Shown here piece by piece: positions 19,459-28,990 of a stretch of DNA of 64,000 nt (its first letter is position 1; every line of letters begins with the position of its first letter). The stretch is from Okeania sp. SIO2B3 (GTDB taxonomy: Bacteria > Cyanobacteriota > Cyanobacteriia > Cyanobacteriales > Microcoleaceae): assembly GCF_010672525.1 (NCBI RefSeq), contig NZ_JAAHGH010000012.1, positions 1 through 64,000 of the forward strand, in the 5' to 3' direction. The translations under genes were made by a program, and so were the position numbers. The notes under the pieces were generated by a model. That model worked only from the letters and a program-made list of their open reading frames with translations, did not search any database and had not been told where the DNA came from.

Positions 19459-19980
19459 TTAATACCCATTAGGTCCAATAGTAGTGTCGTTGTATTCTGC
19501 CATGGATAAATCAACTTTTTTAGCTCGAAATAAATTACACCATCCCAATTTAGCATTATCTAATTTTGCCTTCTCTAGATTAGCTTTTCTTAAATCTGCA
19601 TGCCTTAAATCTGTGTCTGTGAGGTCAGCATTATATAAATTTGCACCTTGTAAATTGACTTGATTCAAATTTGCACCACTGAGGCTAGCATTACGCAAAT
19701 TAGCTCTCGATAGATTTCCCAGGGAAATATTGGTATTAGATAAGTTAGCTTGATAAAGTTTAATATCTCCCATTTCTACTTCTTGCAAATTACATCCTTT
19801 AAGATTAGCTTGATTCAAATTTGCATAAGGCATATAAGCTCTTGTTAAATCACAACCTTTTAAATTAATTCCTTCTAAATCAGCCTCAAATAATTCAATA
19901 TTACTCAAATCAATATCACAAAATTCTCTTTGACCTTCCGCGTATCTTGCCAGTAATTCCTCTGCACTCATTTTCTCCAT
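19459..19980 (-). CDS. Pentapeptide-repeat protein
   Basis: The 173-residue product has a short helical N-terminus (MEKMSAEELLARYAEGQREF) followed by about 23 tandem A(D/N)LxX pentapeptides from CDIDLSNIELFEADLEGINL to KANLEKAKLDNAKLGWCNLF, predicting a right-handed quadrilateral beta-helix. No signal peptide or membrane segment is seen, so it is probably cytoplasmic. Cyanobacteria have many such proteins, mostly of unknown role. Its stop codon lies at the edge of a 7-bp tandem repeat. Confidence 0.88.
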   Translation of the reverse strand: MEKMSAEELLARYAEGQREFCDIDLSNIELFEADLEGINLKGCDLTRAYMPYANLNQANLKGCNLQEVEMGDIKLYQANLSNTNISLGNLSRANLRNASLSGANLNQVNLQGANLYNADLTDTDLRHADLRKANLEKAKLDNAKLGWCNLFRAKKVDLSMAEYNDTTIGPNGY

Positions 19981-20190
19981 CTTAATATTTTTAGAGCTAC
20001 TTGATTAGCAGTTGATAACTATCATTTATATATTAAATTGTGAGTATTTATACTCACTTGTTTTTATTAAGCTTAATATTAAGATTGCCTTATAAAAATT
20101 ACTGCGATTCTAATCCTTTTTTAAGATTTGTAAAATTTTTATTTAGGAATGTCAAAATCATAACTATATCTAATAATACCTAACAAGAAT

Positions 20191-21720
20191 ATGACAGAAG
20201 TTAAACAATCCATCGCTCAACATTACCATGAGCGGACAAAATATGACCCAGAAACAATAGGAAGTAAAAATCGCCAACTAGACTGGGAAAAACAACCAGT
20301 ACCATTCAAAAAATATAAAGTCGGGACAACTATTGACCTCAAACCCTATCTGCAAGAACAAATTAATCAAGAAAAAGATTTAGGAGAAGGAGAAAGGCTA
20401 TCTAATTTATTTTTATGTAGCTATGGCTTAACTGGTAAAGTGGCAACAATGATGGGAAATCATTACTTAAGAGCTGCTCCCTCTGCTGGAGGTTTGTATC
20501 CTGCGGAGGTTTATTTAATTTCCCGTGGCACACCTCTATTACCTGCCGGACTATATAATTATCAGGCCAAAACTCATTCCTTACTCAGATTTTGGGATAA
20601 TAGAATCTGGCCAGAATTGCAAGATGCTTGTTTTTGGCATCCAGCTTTAGAAAGTACAAAATTAGCGATCGCCATAACTACTATTTTCTATCGCTCTGCT
20701 TGGCGTTATGAAGACCGAGCATATAGAAGAATATTTTTAGATACAGGTCATTTACTAGGTAATATTGAATTAGCTTCTGCTTTTACCAACTACCGACCTC
20801 ATCTAATTGGTGGGTTTACTGATGAAGCAGTAAATCAAATACTTTATCTAGATACTCAAGAAGAACAGGCGATCGCTATTGTTGCTCTGGCAGATCTACT
20901 AGATATTGAACAAAATCTCTCACAATGGGAAAGTGCTCTACCTTCTGGCACTCAAACAAATTATCCTCCAATTCCAGATGGTGAATTGCTAAAACATTTA
21001 CATCAAGCTGCTCACATCAACTCAAATTCTCCAAAAGTACCTACCTGGAAAACAAGAGAAACTCCTGAATACTCAGAAGATAAATACAACTTCCCATTCT
21101 GTACAAAAGTTTCTACTGTCACTCCCTCTATTTCATGGGGCAAAGACTTAGGAGCTTTAAGAAAAACTATTCTCAAAAGACGCTCTACTCGGGAGTATAC
21201 TGGGGAACCAATTGCTTTAAAGGAACTATTAGCGGTATTAGATTTTACTTATCAACCCGATCATTATATTAATCAAGGTTTAGATCGTAACCCTGATTAT
21301 TTTGACCTGAGTTTAATCGAAACATTTATTGCTGTTTCAGGAGTAGATGGTTTAGAAGAAGGTTGTTATTATTATGCTCCAGTAGCTCAAGAGTTACGAC
21401 AAATTAGGTTTAAAAATTTTCGACAGGAGCTACATTTTCTATGCTTGGGGCAGGAATTAGGGAGAGATGCTGCTGTTGTGCTATTTCATACCGCTGACCT
21501 CAAAAAAGCTGTAGCAAAATATGGCGATCGCGTTTACCGTTACCTTCATGCAGATGCAGGCCATCTTGGGCAAAGACTAAATTTAGCAGCTATTTATCTT
21601 GATTTAGGTGTTAGTGGTATCGGTGGTTTCTTTGACGATCGTGTGAATGAAGTTTTAGGTATTCCTTTGGATGAAGCTGTTTTGTATATTTCTACTTTAG
21701 GTCAACCGCGATCGCAATAA
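20191..21720 (+). CDS. Tandem SagB/ThcOx-type nitroreductase-fold oxidoreductase
   Basis: The 509-residue protein contains two copies of the FMN-binding nitroreductase fold. The N-terminal copy (about residues 75-245) has YLRAAPSAGGLYPAEVYLIS and AWRYEDRAYRRIFLDTGHLL; the C-terminal copy (about 325-505) has ILKRRSTREYTGEPIALKEL and YRYLHADAGHLGQRLNLAAI. SagB/ThcOx enzymes oxidise azolines to azoles in RiPP biosynthesis, but no precursor peptide, cyclodehydratase or protease gene is near, so a RiPP role is not supported here. The two copies are diverged, suggesting an old internal duplication. Confidence 0.85.
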   Translation: MTEVKQSIAQHYHERTKYDPETIGSKNRQLDWEKQPVPFKKYKVGTTIDLKPYLQEQINQEKDLGEGERLSNLFLCSYGLTGKVATMMGNHYLRAAPSAGGLYPAEVYLISRGTPLLPAGLYNYQAKTHSLLRFWDNRIWPELQDACFWHPALESTKLAIAITTIFYRSAWRYEDRAYRRIFLDTGHLLGNIELASAFTNYRPHLIGGFTDEAVNQILYLDTQEEQAIAIVALADLLDIEQNLSQWESALPSGTQTNYPPIPDGELLKHLHQAAHINSNSPKVPTWKTRETPEYSEDKYNFPFCTKVSTVTPSISWGKDLGALRKTILKRRSTREYTGEPIALKELLAVLDFTYQPDHYINQGLDRNPDYFDLSLIETFIAVSGVDGLEEGCYYYAPVAQELRQIRFKNFRQELHFLCLGQELGRDAAVVLFHTADLKKAVAKYGDRVYRYLHADAGHLGQRLNLAAIYLDLGVSGIGGFFDDRVNEVLGIPLDEAVLYISTLGQPRSQ

Positions 21721-21770
21721 TTAGGATTGGGTAGCATAATTAAAAACGTTTGACTGTGCTACCTTTCTAT

Positions 21771-22077
21771 AATATCAAATCCGGTTGAATACTTATTAGA
21801 GTTGTTGGGAGTAGGGCAGTAGGGTACCCTCCCCTCGCCCCTCCCCCGACCGTGGAGGGGAATGTGGGGAGTGGGGAAGTAGGGAAGATTAAATAGGGTT
21901 TGCGCTTCACTAGTCTTTTAGTAGGGGTAGGAGACAACCCACCCGCGGGGCCCGACCATGGAGGGGAAAGACAGGAGGAGCGAGTCAGGAGGGAAGAAAG
22001 AGGAATAGAAGGAGAAAGTTTTTTCATCGGGTAAAGGTCACGGAGTTCTATAAAGCTCTTATCCGGATATGATATCA
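21771..22077. mobile_element. Degenerate family A element containing a family B segment
   Basis: The left end reads AATATCAAATCCGG (21771-21784) and the right end CCGGATATGATATCAT (22062-22077). A family B start (atagggtttgcgcttcacta, gtaggggtaggagacaaccc) is inside at 21891-21950, so two families are nested or recombined. Tandem GGGAGTAGGG-like units and a ggagaaagttttttcatc stretch typical of family A right halves are present. Confidence 0.6.
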
Positions 22078-22082
22078 TACCT

Positions 22083-22166
22083 CAAATTACCAACGCCGCA
22101 TTGGAGCAAATAGAAAGACATAAACCTGACTTAATCATCTTGGACATTGTGATGCCAGAGACTTGA
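22083..22166 (+). pseudogene. Response-regulator receiver domain scar
   Basis: In frame from 22083 to the TGA at 22164-22166 one reads QITNAALEQIERHKPDLIIL, then DIVMPET. HKPDLIILDIVMPE is the classic phospho-acceptor (Asp) strand and following loop of a receiver domain. Nothing else of the domain is left on either side. It is a fragment of a former response regulator. Confidence 0.65.
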
Positions 22167-22321
22167 TCTGATTTGTATTTTTTGGCAATTGCTAAACTAT
22201 TGAATGGCAAATATTTGATATTCTTCAAGTTTTTTATTTTCATACCTTGATTTAGCAACGCCGCCGTATTTTGCTCCAAATTGTTTATATTCCGTTAGCT
22301 TCAGCTTAATTTGCTAGTTGG

Positions 22322-24016
22322 TTATTCATCTTCTTCATCTTCTTCATCCTCTTCATCTTCTTCATCCTCTTCATCTTCTTCATCTTCATCCTCTTCCTCC
22401 TCTTCCTCTTTATCCTCGGGGTCTTGATCTTCTAGACTATTCTTACCTTTGCGACCGCCACGATGGGGAATTTCAATCCCTGCTTCTTCAAAAGCATCTA
22501 CAATCATTGTACGCAAACACAATTCTACATCTTCGTTTGCGCCCGGTTTAACTTGTGTCGTCGTCTGAATTACTAACTGATATCTATCAAACTTTTCAAC
22601 CCCGTCTACCTCAGTCGCTTCTAAAACATCCTCATTATTTTCCTTTAATTTTTGCCCCACTGCTTCTATCACTTTGTAAACGTGTTCGAGATTAGCATCA
22701 TAAGCAACACCGACGCTTACCGCAGCTTCACTATATCTGGAATAGTTAACAATATTACCAATTTCGCCGTTGCGAATAATATAGTTTTTATCCTCAAAAC
22801 TAATACGGGTAGTTTTAAGTTCGATCGCTGTCACATAACCTTTTATGTCATCAATTTCCACAAAATCACCTACTAAGTAGTAGCCTTCAAATAAATTAAA
22901 CAACCCAGCTACTACATCTTCAACAATACTCTGTGCTCCCATGCTCACACCAAGACCAAGAATACCAGCACTTGCGAGTACAGGAGTAGAGTCAATCTCG
23001 AGGACATTGAGAATAGCGATCATTGCACCAACGTAGGTGAGATATTTGAGAGTACTCTCGAACAATGGTAAGAGAGTCTCTCGTCTCTTTCTGTCAATTT
23101 CATCTAATTCTTTGTCGTCACCAAGGAGAAATTTTCTGGCCAAAAGTTTGCCTATCTCTTCAATCACACGACTAATATAAAATATGCCGACGATCTGAAT
23201 AACTATAGGTCCAATAGTTGCTAGATACTTAATAAATTCTAGTTGCTGAAACACTAGAGTTGCCATAGACAAGTAGATTACATACTCAAGACATCGTTTT
23301 GATAGGGGGATGAGATGGCGGAGACTATCGTATAAGCGCAGCAGTTTGTTAGGACTGGAGTATTTTTCGCTGAGAGCATCTAGTGTGTCGATAATTATGA
23401 TGTTGGCTTTGACCAGAATTATGCCTACTGTAATAATGACATATATCCTCAGAGCAATATACATATATTGCGGAATTACTTCTGGTAGTTGGATAAATTG
23501 AGTACATAAGGTTAGACTCAACAGCCAAATAATGTTAATTAGGTTGAGACTGAGAAAGTCAAAGAAAGATTCTATACTTTCATCATTAGCTGTAATATAT
23601 TCAAATCTTTTGGTGCGGTCGGACAGGTTATCTATTGAACGTTGGATGTAAGGTTGGGTAATGGCGACGAAGAGTAATAAGAATAAACTTCTGCCTACTC
23701 CCATACCTAGATTTTCCCAGAATTCTTTGGGAATACTATTAATAAATGATTTGGTGTATTCTAGTAGATTTTCTCCTTGATATATTAACCAACTATTAAA
23801 TCCTAATATCAGAATTCCGAGTAATCCACCACTTAGGGTTAATACAGTCTGGATATTCTTTTGGGTATTTTGAATTGTGATTTTAACTTTCTTGCTTGAA
23901 ACAGCTTTGGTTAGTTGTTTTAAAATTTCTCCAGCTAACCAATTAATTATGCTGAAAATCACGAGTAGCAAACCAATTTCTGCTACTATAACCAAGAAAT
24001 TTTGTACTGCCAGCAT
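22322..24016 (-). CDS. MscS-type mechanosensitive ion channel with poly-acidic C-terminus
   Basis: The 564-residue protein has several N-terminal hydrophobic segments, then the MscS pore and beta domain: LGLGVSMGAQSIVEDVVAGL (pore-lining helix, about residue 350), EGYYLVGDFVEIDDIKGYVT and IRNGEIGNIVNYSRYSE. MscS channels release solutes on hypo-osmotic shock from the plasma membrane. After the conserved end (EEAGIEIPHRGGRKG), the last 35 or so residues are almost only Glu and Asp in EDE repeats, coded by tandem TTCATCTTC-type units. The tail probably varies in length between strains. Confidence 0.93.
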   Translation of the reverse strand: MLAVQNFLVIVAEIGLLLVIFSIINWLAGEILKQLTKAVSSKKVKITIQNTQKNIQTVLTLSGGLLGILILGFNSWLIYQGENLLEYTKSFINSIPKEFWENLGMGVGRSLFLLLFVAITQPYIQRSIDNLSDRTKRFEYITANDESIESFFDFLSLNLINIIWLLSLTLCTQFIQLPEVIPQYMYIALRIYVIITVGIILVKANIIIIDTLDALSEKYSSPNKLLRLYDSLRHLIPLSKRCLEYVIYLSMATLVFQQLEFIKYLATIGPIVIQIVGIFYISRVIEEIGKLLARKFLLGDDKELDEIDRKRRETLLPLFESTLKYLTYVGAMIAILNVLEIDSTPVLASAGILGLGVSMGAQSIVEDVVAGLFNLFEGYYLVGDFVEIDDIKGYVTAIELKTTRISFEDKNYIIRNGEIGNIVNYSRYSEAAVSVGVAYDANLEHVYKVIEAVGQKLKENNEDVLEATEVDGVEKFDRYQLVIQTTTQVKPGANEDVELCLRTMIVDAFEEAGIEIPHRGGRKGKNSLEDQDPEDKEEEEEEDEDEEDEEDEEDEEDEEDEEDE

Positions 24017-24514
24017 TTTGGAAAACTCCTAGTTATCTTTTTAGATCAAAATTTTAACTTTAATGCACCTAAAACAAGAATTTAGAAAAATTATTTTCCA
24101 ATTAATTATACCAGTTCTTAATGTTTTACAAACTTTATATTAACTATTGGTCAAAAGTTATTCTTTCTCTAATAGGCAGGTATCTGAATCTAAAATCTAG
24201 TTTATAGTATTTCTCATGGAGGTGAGATATACCAATTGCATAAAATATTGCTAAACTCACAGAATAGACATCTCCGATAATTCACTTAAACCTCTGTAAA
24301 AAATTGTTAAATCTTAAATTTATGCAGAGGTATAATACCTATATAACCCCTCAATAATTCGTATTTTTGCTTCACTTGGGGAGACCCTAAGACCGCACTA
24401 AATAACTGCGTCGGCGACAGACAGTAAGCAGTCAAGGGATGGCGTTTATTGTGCCATAGGCAACTGCTTCCTCGCCATCTCTCGATCAATAGATAAGTAT
24501 GTAAAAAAGGTATA
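24017..24514. other. Intergenic upstream of the MscS gene, no gene seen
   Basis: A+T-rich sequence with the motif aatagacatctcc (family H, see 26461) at about 24263 and a gtcaagggatggcg fragment related to family E at about 24430. Short frames here lack ribosome-binding sites and are not credible. Confidence 0.35.
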
Positions 24515-24688
24515 ATATCATGTCCGGTTGAACAGTTATAAATAAACGACGGAGTCCTCAGGAGTCAACCCACCCCTCGCCCCTCCCCTCCTGGGAGGGG
24601 TTAGGGGTGGGTTGGGAGAAAAAAAGAGGGAAGAAGAAGGAAAAAAAAGGAGAAAGTTTTTTCATCACTAATTATCCGGACATGATAT
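24515..24688. mobile_element. Family A element, best intact copy
   Basis: Perfect 13-bp inverted ends: ATATCATGTCCGG (24515-24527) and CCGGACATGATAT (24676-24688). Inside is a near-perfect palindrome around cctcctgggagggg flanked by cccacccctcgcccctcccc and ttaggggtgggtt, then a purine-rich ggagaaagttttttcatc stretch. No coding capacity. Confidence 0.78.
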
Positions 24689-24798
24689 AACTATTATAAT
24701 TATTCTAGTTGGATAGATAGTACTACAGATGTCAGAATGTTGGTTAGTATATTCCTTTAATTGTGAGGACTTAAACTTCAAAAATTATGACTTATTTA

Positions 24799-24985
24799 CC
24801 GAATAATTAATAATTAAATAATTAAATAATTAAATAATTAAACAATTCGGCTTACTCTGCCTCCCCTTTCAAGGGGAAAAAAGCGGTCGAGGGATGGCGA
24901 GGTTTCCTCGCCATATCCAATCGACCAAGAGAATAAATTTTTTCCTTATGGGTCAATTCTCTCCCTAAAAGGGAGAGGTAATTAT
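24799..24985. repeat. Family E dispersed repeat (copy 1)
   Basis: It starts with 9-bp AATTAAATA tandem units, then cctcccctttcaaggggaaa, aaagcggtcgagggatggcg, catatccaatcgaccaagag and a closing ctccctaaaagggagaggta. The same order of blocks appears at 52310-52505 (inverted), 52838-52920 (partial) and 59158-59382, and partly at 45690-45786. The aagggg/cccctt blocks can pair over the element. Confidence 0.6.
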
Positions 24986-25109
24986 CAATTATCAATTATC
25001 CATTAATAAACATGACCATTGGAGTATTTTATACCATTTATCCTAACTTATAACTATAGGTCGCCAATGCAACGGCGACCCTACCTAACTACTAATTATT
25101 TAGCTTAAA

Positions 25110-25844
25110 TTATTTTGACTCTTTTTCCCTTTCTAATCTACTACTAACTGCCCTATAGTTAGTACGGTAGACATCTAATCTTTCTACTGCTTCAGCAGCA
25201 ACAAAAGTATCTTGAGGTATTTCTTGGAGTAAATCTATAGCCTCTTGCCATTGAGCTTGAGCTTCTTGCCATACCTTCGGTGGATGAGGCGGGTTCTGCA
25301 CAATTACACTTGCTTCTGTGGCTAACTTTTTAGCAGTAACTAACTTAGAGGTTGCTGTTTTTTCTACAATCAGTTTTTCTCGGAGAATATTATAATCTTG
25401 GCGGTAAGTTTGAAGCTGTTTACTCGCCTCTTTTTCAACAGTAGTATCATCAGGAATTTCTTCTAATAATTTAATCGCTTCGAGTAACTTTGCTTCTGCT
25501 TCTTCCCAAGTCGCTAAAGGGAGTGGTGGATATTTAACCATATTCTTACCTTGAACATTTAGTTTTTGAGCATCTTTTAAATCTTTTTCGGCTTTTTGTT
25601 GTTCTAAAAGAGTTTTTTCTTCAGGAGAAACAATTACTATTTTTTGACTAGCTTGTAGAGCATAGACAACGATGCCAACTTCTATCATTAGAATAGATAA
25701 TAATAAGATTATTAAACGTTTCTGGGAAAAAGATTTTTCTTCAGAAAGTTGTTCTTCCTGTTCTTGTTGTTGTTCTATTTGTTGTAGTAACTCTTCAGAA
25801 TCTAAACTTTCTTCAAGTTCACTTAAAAGTTGATTTGGTTCCAT
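25110..25844 (-). CDS. Single-pass membrane protein with coiled coil and duplicated domain
   Basis: I do not recognise a named family. The ATG at 25844 (MEPNQLLSELEESLDSEELL) is preferred to an upstream one at 25901. A Gln/Glu-rich coiled-coil N-terminus (QQIEQQQEQEEQ) precedes one membrane helix at about residues 44-64 (LIILLLSILMIEVGIVVYAL). After it come two copies of a 50-residue helical unit: PPLPLATWEEAEAKLLEAIK and PPHPPKVWQEAQAQWQEAID, each followed by LLxEIPxDT. The repeats probably lie outside the cytoplasm. Function unknown. Confidence 0.8.
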   Translation of the reverse strand: MEPNQLLSELEESLDSEELLQQIEQQQEQEEQLSEEKSFSQKRLIILLLSILMIEVGIVVYALQASQKIVIVSPEEKTLLEQQKAEKDLKDAQKLNVQGKNMVKYPPLPLATWEEAEAKLLEAIKLLEEIPDDTTVEKEASKQLQTYRQDYNILREKLIVEKTATSKLVTAKKLATEASVIVQNPPHPPKVWQEAQAQWQEAIDLLQEIPQDTFVAAEAVERLDVYRTNYRAVSSRLEREKESK

Positions 25845-25901
25845 AACTAAATTAAGTATCTGTGCAAGATTACAGCGCTTTTCATTTAAGTAGACTACCA
25901 A

Positions 25902-26582
25902 ATTCTTTTGGCATTAGGGAGTAGGGAGTAGGGAGCAGACAGTAGGATAAAATACTTTGGCCACTGTAGTCTATCTATTTAAAAACTGCTACAATTTAAC
26001 ATTTAGAGGTAGGGGATAGGGGACAGAAAATATATCTGAGTATAAAAGTATAAATATACAGTAGTTTCCTACTTTCTAGCAGTACATATATTTATAGTTT
26101 TAAGGGAGTAGGGAGTAGGAAGATGGGTTGGAGGATAGGGAGCAAGCAAAAAATTATTTACGCCATTACGCCATTATTTGTACCACATTAATCGCTGAAT
26201 CTGCTGTATATACAAATAATTGTGCCCAGTAACTTATTAGAAATTTCCAAATAATCAAAAAGAAAATCAATGTAAGCATCCAGCTATTAGCAAAAGAAGA
26301 GGGTTTTAATGAATATAGGCTTTAAAGTCAGCTTTTAGGCATAAGTATAAATTCTGACTCAATTAATAAAGCTTTTATCTCAAACTAAAAGCAATAGCTG
26401 ACGACTGAATTCTTACAAATCAATTATTTCGCCCTACTCCCTACTCCCTATTTTGGTGGAGATGTCTATTAGACATCTGGTAAAAATCAAAAATCAAATC
26501 AATTCTTATCCATAAATTATCAATTATTTCTCCCTGTTGCCTGTTGCCAGATGAGCTGTTGCCTCTTTTCTGGAGATGTCTA
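25902..26582. other. Intergenic with short tandem repeats, no gene
   Basis: GGGAGTA tandem units at 25916-25940 and 26104-26120, and an exact palindrome GATGTCTA-t-TAGACATC at 26461-26477. The half motif ggagatgtctatta recurs at 24263, 26571, 27440 and 55256 (family H). No supported reading frame. Confidence 0.45.
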
Positions 26583-27365
26583 TTAACTAGAAGCACTTGT
26601 ATAGTAGCGCAAAGCCAGCCTCCAAAATTTCATAGAAACAAATAACAACCCACTTGCCAAAACAAAAGAACCTATTATCCAAGTTCCTCCAATTCTACCT
26701 AAGATTGCTTCAGTTGGAACTGTTGTTAAAAATGCAACTGGTACTAGAAAAGTAAAAAAGAAACGATAAGCATTAGGATAGGCAGCCATTGGGTATCTTC
26801 CTGCTTCTAATAAACCTTTAAGAACTTCTGTCACATTATAAATTTTTACGAACCAAATACTTGTTGAACCCAAAATAAACCACAGACTATAAAGAGTAAT
26901 TATTCCACAAACAAGGGGTACTAAACTAAGTAAATAATTATCTATTCCTAAGCCTAATTTACTACCAGCATATCCCAATAATAGAATACCGAAAATCACA
27001 TCTGGTATTCCCCAAGGAGAAACTGTACGAGTAGAAAGCCAAAATTGACTACTAATGGGTTTTAGTAGTACAAAATCTAGAGTGCCTTCTTGTACTTGTG
27101 TGACAATACGATTTAGATTTGGAGTCAAAAAAATAGCAGATATACCTTGTAAAATAGTGAAAATTGCTAAGACAATTAAAGCTTCTTCCCAATCCCAATT
27201 CTCAAATTTATAGCCGTTTCTATAAAATAAAAATAACCCAAATAAGCTACCTAATAAATTCCCTAAACTGCTAATTGCTGTTATCAAAAAATTGAAGCGG
27301 TATTCTAATTCAGCAGCGATCGCTGCACCCCAAAATAATTTTAGTATTTGTAGGTATCGTTCCAT
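26583..27365 (-). CDS. ABC-2 type transporter permease (DUF990-like)
   Basis: The 260-residue protein has about six membrane helices and the pattern of the cyanobacterial ABC-2 permeases: MERYLQILKLFWGAAIAAEL at the start, then EYRFNFLITAISSLGNLLGS, QEGTLDFVLLKPISSQFWLS near the middle and PVAFLTTVPTEAILGRIGG near the end. Such permeases work in pairs with an ATPase, commonly for export; neither the ATPase nor a second permease is in this window nearby. The substrate cannot be inferred. Confidence 0.87.
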   Translation of the reverse strand: MERYLQILKLFWGAAIAAELEYRFNFLITAISSLGNLLGSLFGLFLFYRNGYKFENWDWEEALIVLAIFTILQGISAIFLTPNLNRIVTQVQEGTLDFVLLKPISSQFWLSTRTVSPWGIPDVIFGILLLGYAGSKLGLGIDNYLLSLVPLVCGIITLYSLWFILGSTSIWFVKIYNVTEVLKGLLEAGRYPMAAYPNAYRFFFTFLVPVAFLTTVPTEAILGRIGGTWIIGSFVLASGLLFVSMKFWRLALRYYTSASS

Positions 27366-27565
27366 TGTTATTTGATTTCACCAGAAAGTTTTCATCTTTC
27401 AAATCATATCAGAAGGAAGATGGAAGATGGAAAAATCTTAATAGACATCTCCAATAATCCCAAAAAAAAGTCAATTATCGTACATAAATTATCAGTTATC
27501 TCCCCCTATTTCCTATTCATTCTTTTCTGGAGATATCTAATATTTAGTTTTTATTTTTCTCTTCT

Positions 27566-28231
27566 TCAATGAATCAAACTTGGAGAAGTCAGAACAAATA
27601 CATCTCGATATCCTGCTGATTCAGTTACAGGTTTAATTGGAGTTGTAAAGTGGAAAAATTCATGGTCATTTACTAATAATAAATCCCCAGGATTGAGAAT
27701 TTTACTAAACACAGGTTTTTCTTTTTTCGCAGTATAAAGATGGGTTGCACCTCCTTGAATATTATGTCGATCTACTGCAAATATGCCAATAAAATCTGTG
27801 CCATCTCTATGAATACCTTCCGGTGCTGGATTACCTGAATTATTAGGTGAACAAATAGTTCTTATTTGATGAACTCCAATATCTGCTTCTGGATGTAGTT
27901 TACAGGAATCACAGAAAGCTAAAATCATTTTTTTAAAGTTATCTAAGACAATAAGTCCGTCGTCTATTTCAGCAAATTCTCTTTTAATATCTCCTGCTAG
28001 GGGATTATAATTTTTAGTCTGCAAAAGATAGCCATGAGGCTGTTTTATTAATTCTTCTCCAGACACAATAAAACGAGAAAGTCTTCTGGAACGATATTTA
28101 GCTTTCATGTAGGGATCGACTGGAAGATCGGCAAAAAACTTTTCAAAGCCTTCCATACTAATAGAATTTACCTTTTTGTAGGTAAACATAAAAGCGTAGT
28201 CTAAATGAATTGATTCTAAAACTTTTTGCAT
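27566..28231 (-). CDS. 2-oxoglutarate-Fe(II) dioxygenase family protein (PF10014 type)
   Basis: The 221-residue protein matches the L-isoleucine dioxygenase-like family: an EGIHRDGTDFIGI motif gives the iron ligands His141 and Asp143, His194 (EFFHFTTP) is the distal ligand and Arg209 (GYRDVFVLTSP) is placed to bind 2-oxoglutarate. Family members hydroxylate free amino acids such as isoleucine, leucine or methionine; the substrate here is unknown. It lies between an ABC-2 permease and an HpcH/HpaI aldolase, all on the minus strand, though with gaps of 200 and 759 bp. Confidence 0.88.
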   Translation of the reverse strand: MQKVLESIHLDYAFMFTYKKVNSISMEGFEKFFADLPVDPYMKAKYRSRRLSRFIVSGEELIKQPHGYLLQTKNYNPLAGDIKREFAEIDDGLIVLDNFKKMILAFCDSCKLHPEADIGVHQIRTICSPNNSGNPAPEGIHRDGTDFIGIFAVDRHNIQGGATHLYTAKKEKPVFSKILNPGDLLLVNDHEFFHFTTPIKPVTESAGYRDVFVLTSPSLIH

Positions 28232-28404
28232 AAATATTTCTCCCTATTTTTATAGAGCAAAATTTTAGTTTTGTAGTAAGCATTCAGCGTTCAGCTATCA
28301 GCTATCAGCTATGAGTTATTAATTCATTATTTTGGCAGGAAGAATTAGTCTCAAAGAAGAATGAAAAGTTATTAGGGAAATTAGTCATCAGCGAACCTAA
28401 CAAA

Positions 28405-28860
28405 AGCTGTTTGTGCAGCATTCCGCAGGAAATGTTTACGTTTTATACAACTATATTTTTAATATAGCTCAGATTTCTGAGAAGTGTTGCTAAGTAGAAT
28501 ACAAAGTGTGAATTTTTGTTAAAAAATGTGGCGTTGTGAAGGGCGTGTATGATATTAATCTTAATTATTTAGGAGTCAACCCACCCCTAACCCCTCCCAA
28601 GCCACCCCTAACCCCTCCCAGGAGGGGAGGGGGAGTCAGGAGTCAGGAGGAAAGAAAGAAGAATAAAGAGGAATAGAAGGAGAAAGTTTTTTGTTTGCAC
28701 TCTTATCTGGACAAGACATCATAACTCAAATTACCAACGCCAAAAATGTATAATACCAATTGAATAAATGTTGGCTAAAAATAGCTAGACTATTTATTAG
28801 GAGTAAACCCACCCCTAACCCCTCCCAGGAGGGGAAGTCAGGAGTCAGAATGAATGGTTT
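28405..28860. repeat. Repeat cluster: family F motif, degenerate family A element and CCCACCCCTAACCCCTCC blocks
   Basis: A family F motif (tttgtgcagcattccgcagg) is at about 28410-28435. A degenerate family A element runs 28547-28723 (left tatgatatt, right ctggacaagacatcat), with a duplicated cacccctaacccctccca block. A second block with cacccctaacccctcccagg is at 28808-28850. The bases just after the A element (28724-28741, actcaaattaccaacgcc) also follow the A element at 22.08 kb. Confidence 0.55.
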
Positions 28861-28990
28861 TTATACTATTTAGTCAAAGGGACATTTCCTGTAAAATCTT
28901 TTAATCACTCCAATTATTTATAACATTCTTAGATTAACTTCTTTCCTCTTCCTTCTTCCTTCTTCCCTCTTCCTTCTTCCTTCTTCAAAA

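Noticed and set aside
22318-22551. Plus-strand Leu/His/Pro-rich frame opposite the MscS tail
   Set aside because: Antisense of the GAA/GAT repeat coding the acidic tail; low complexity with no independent support.
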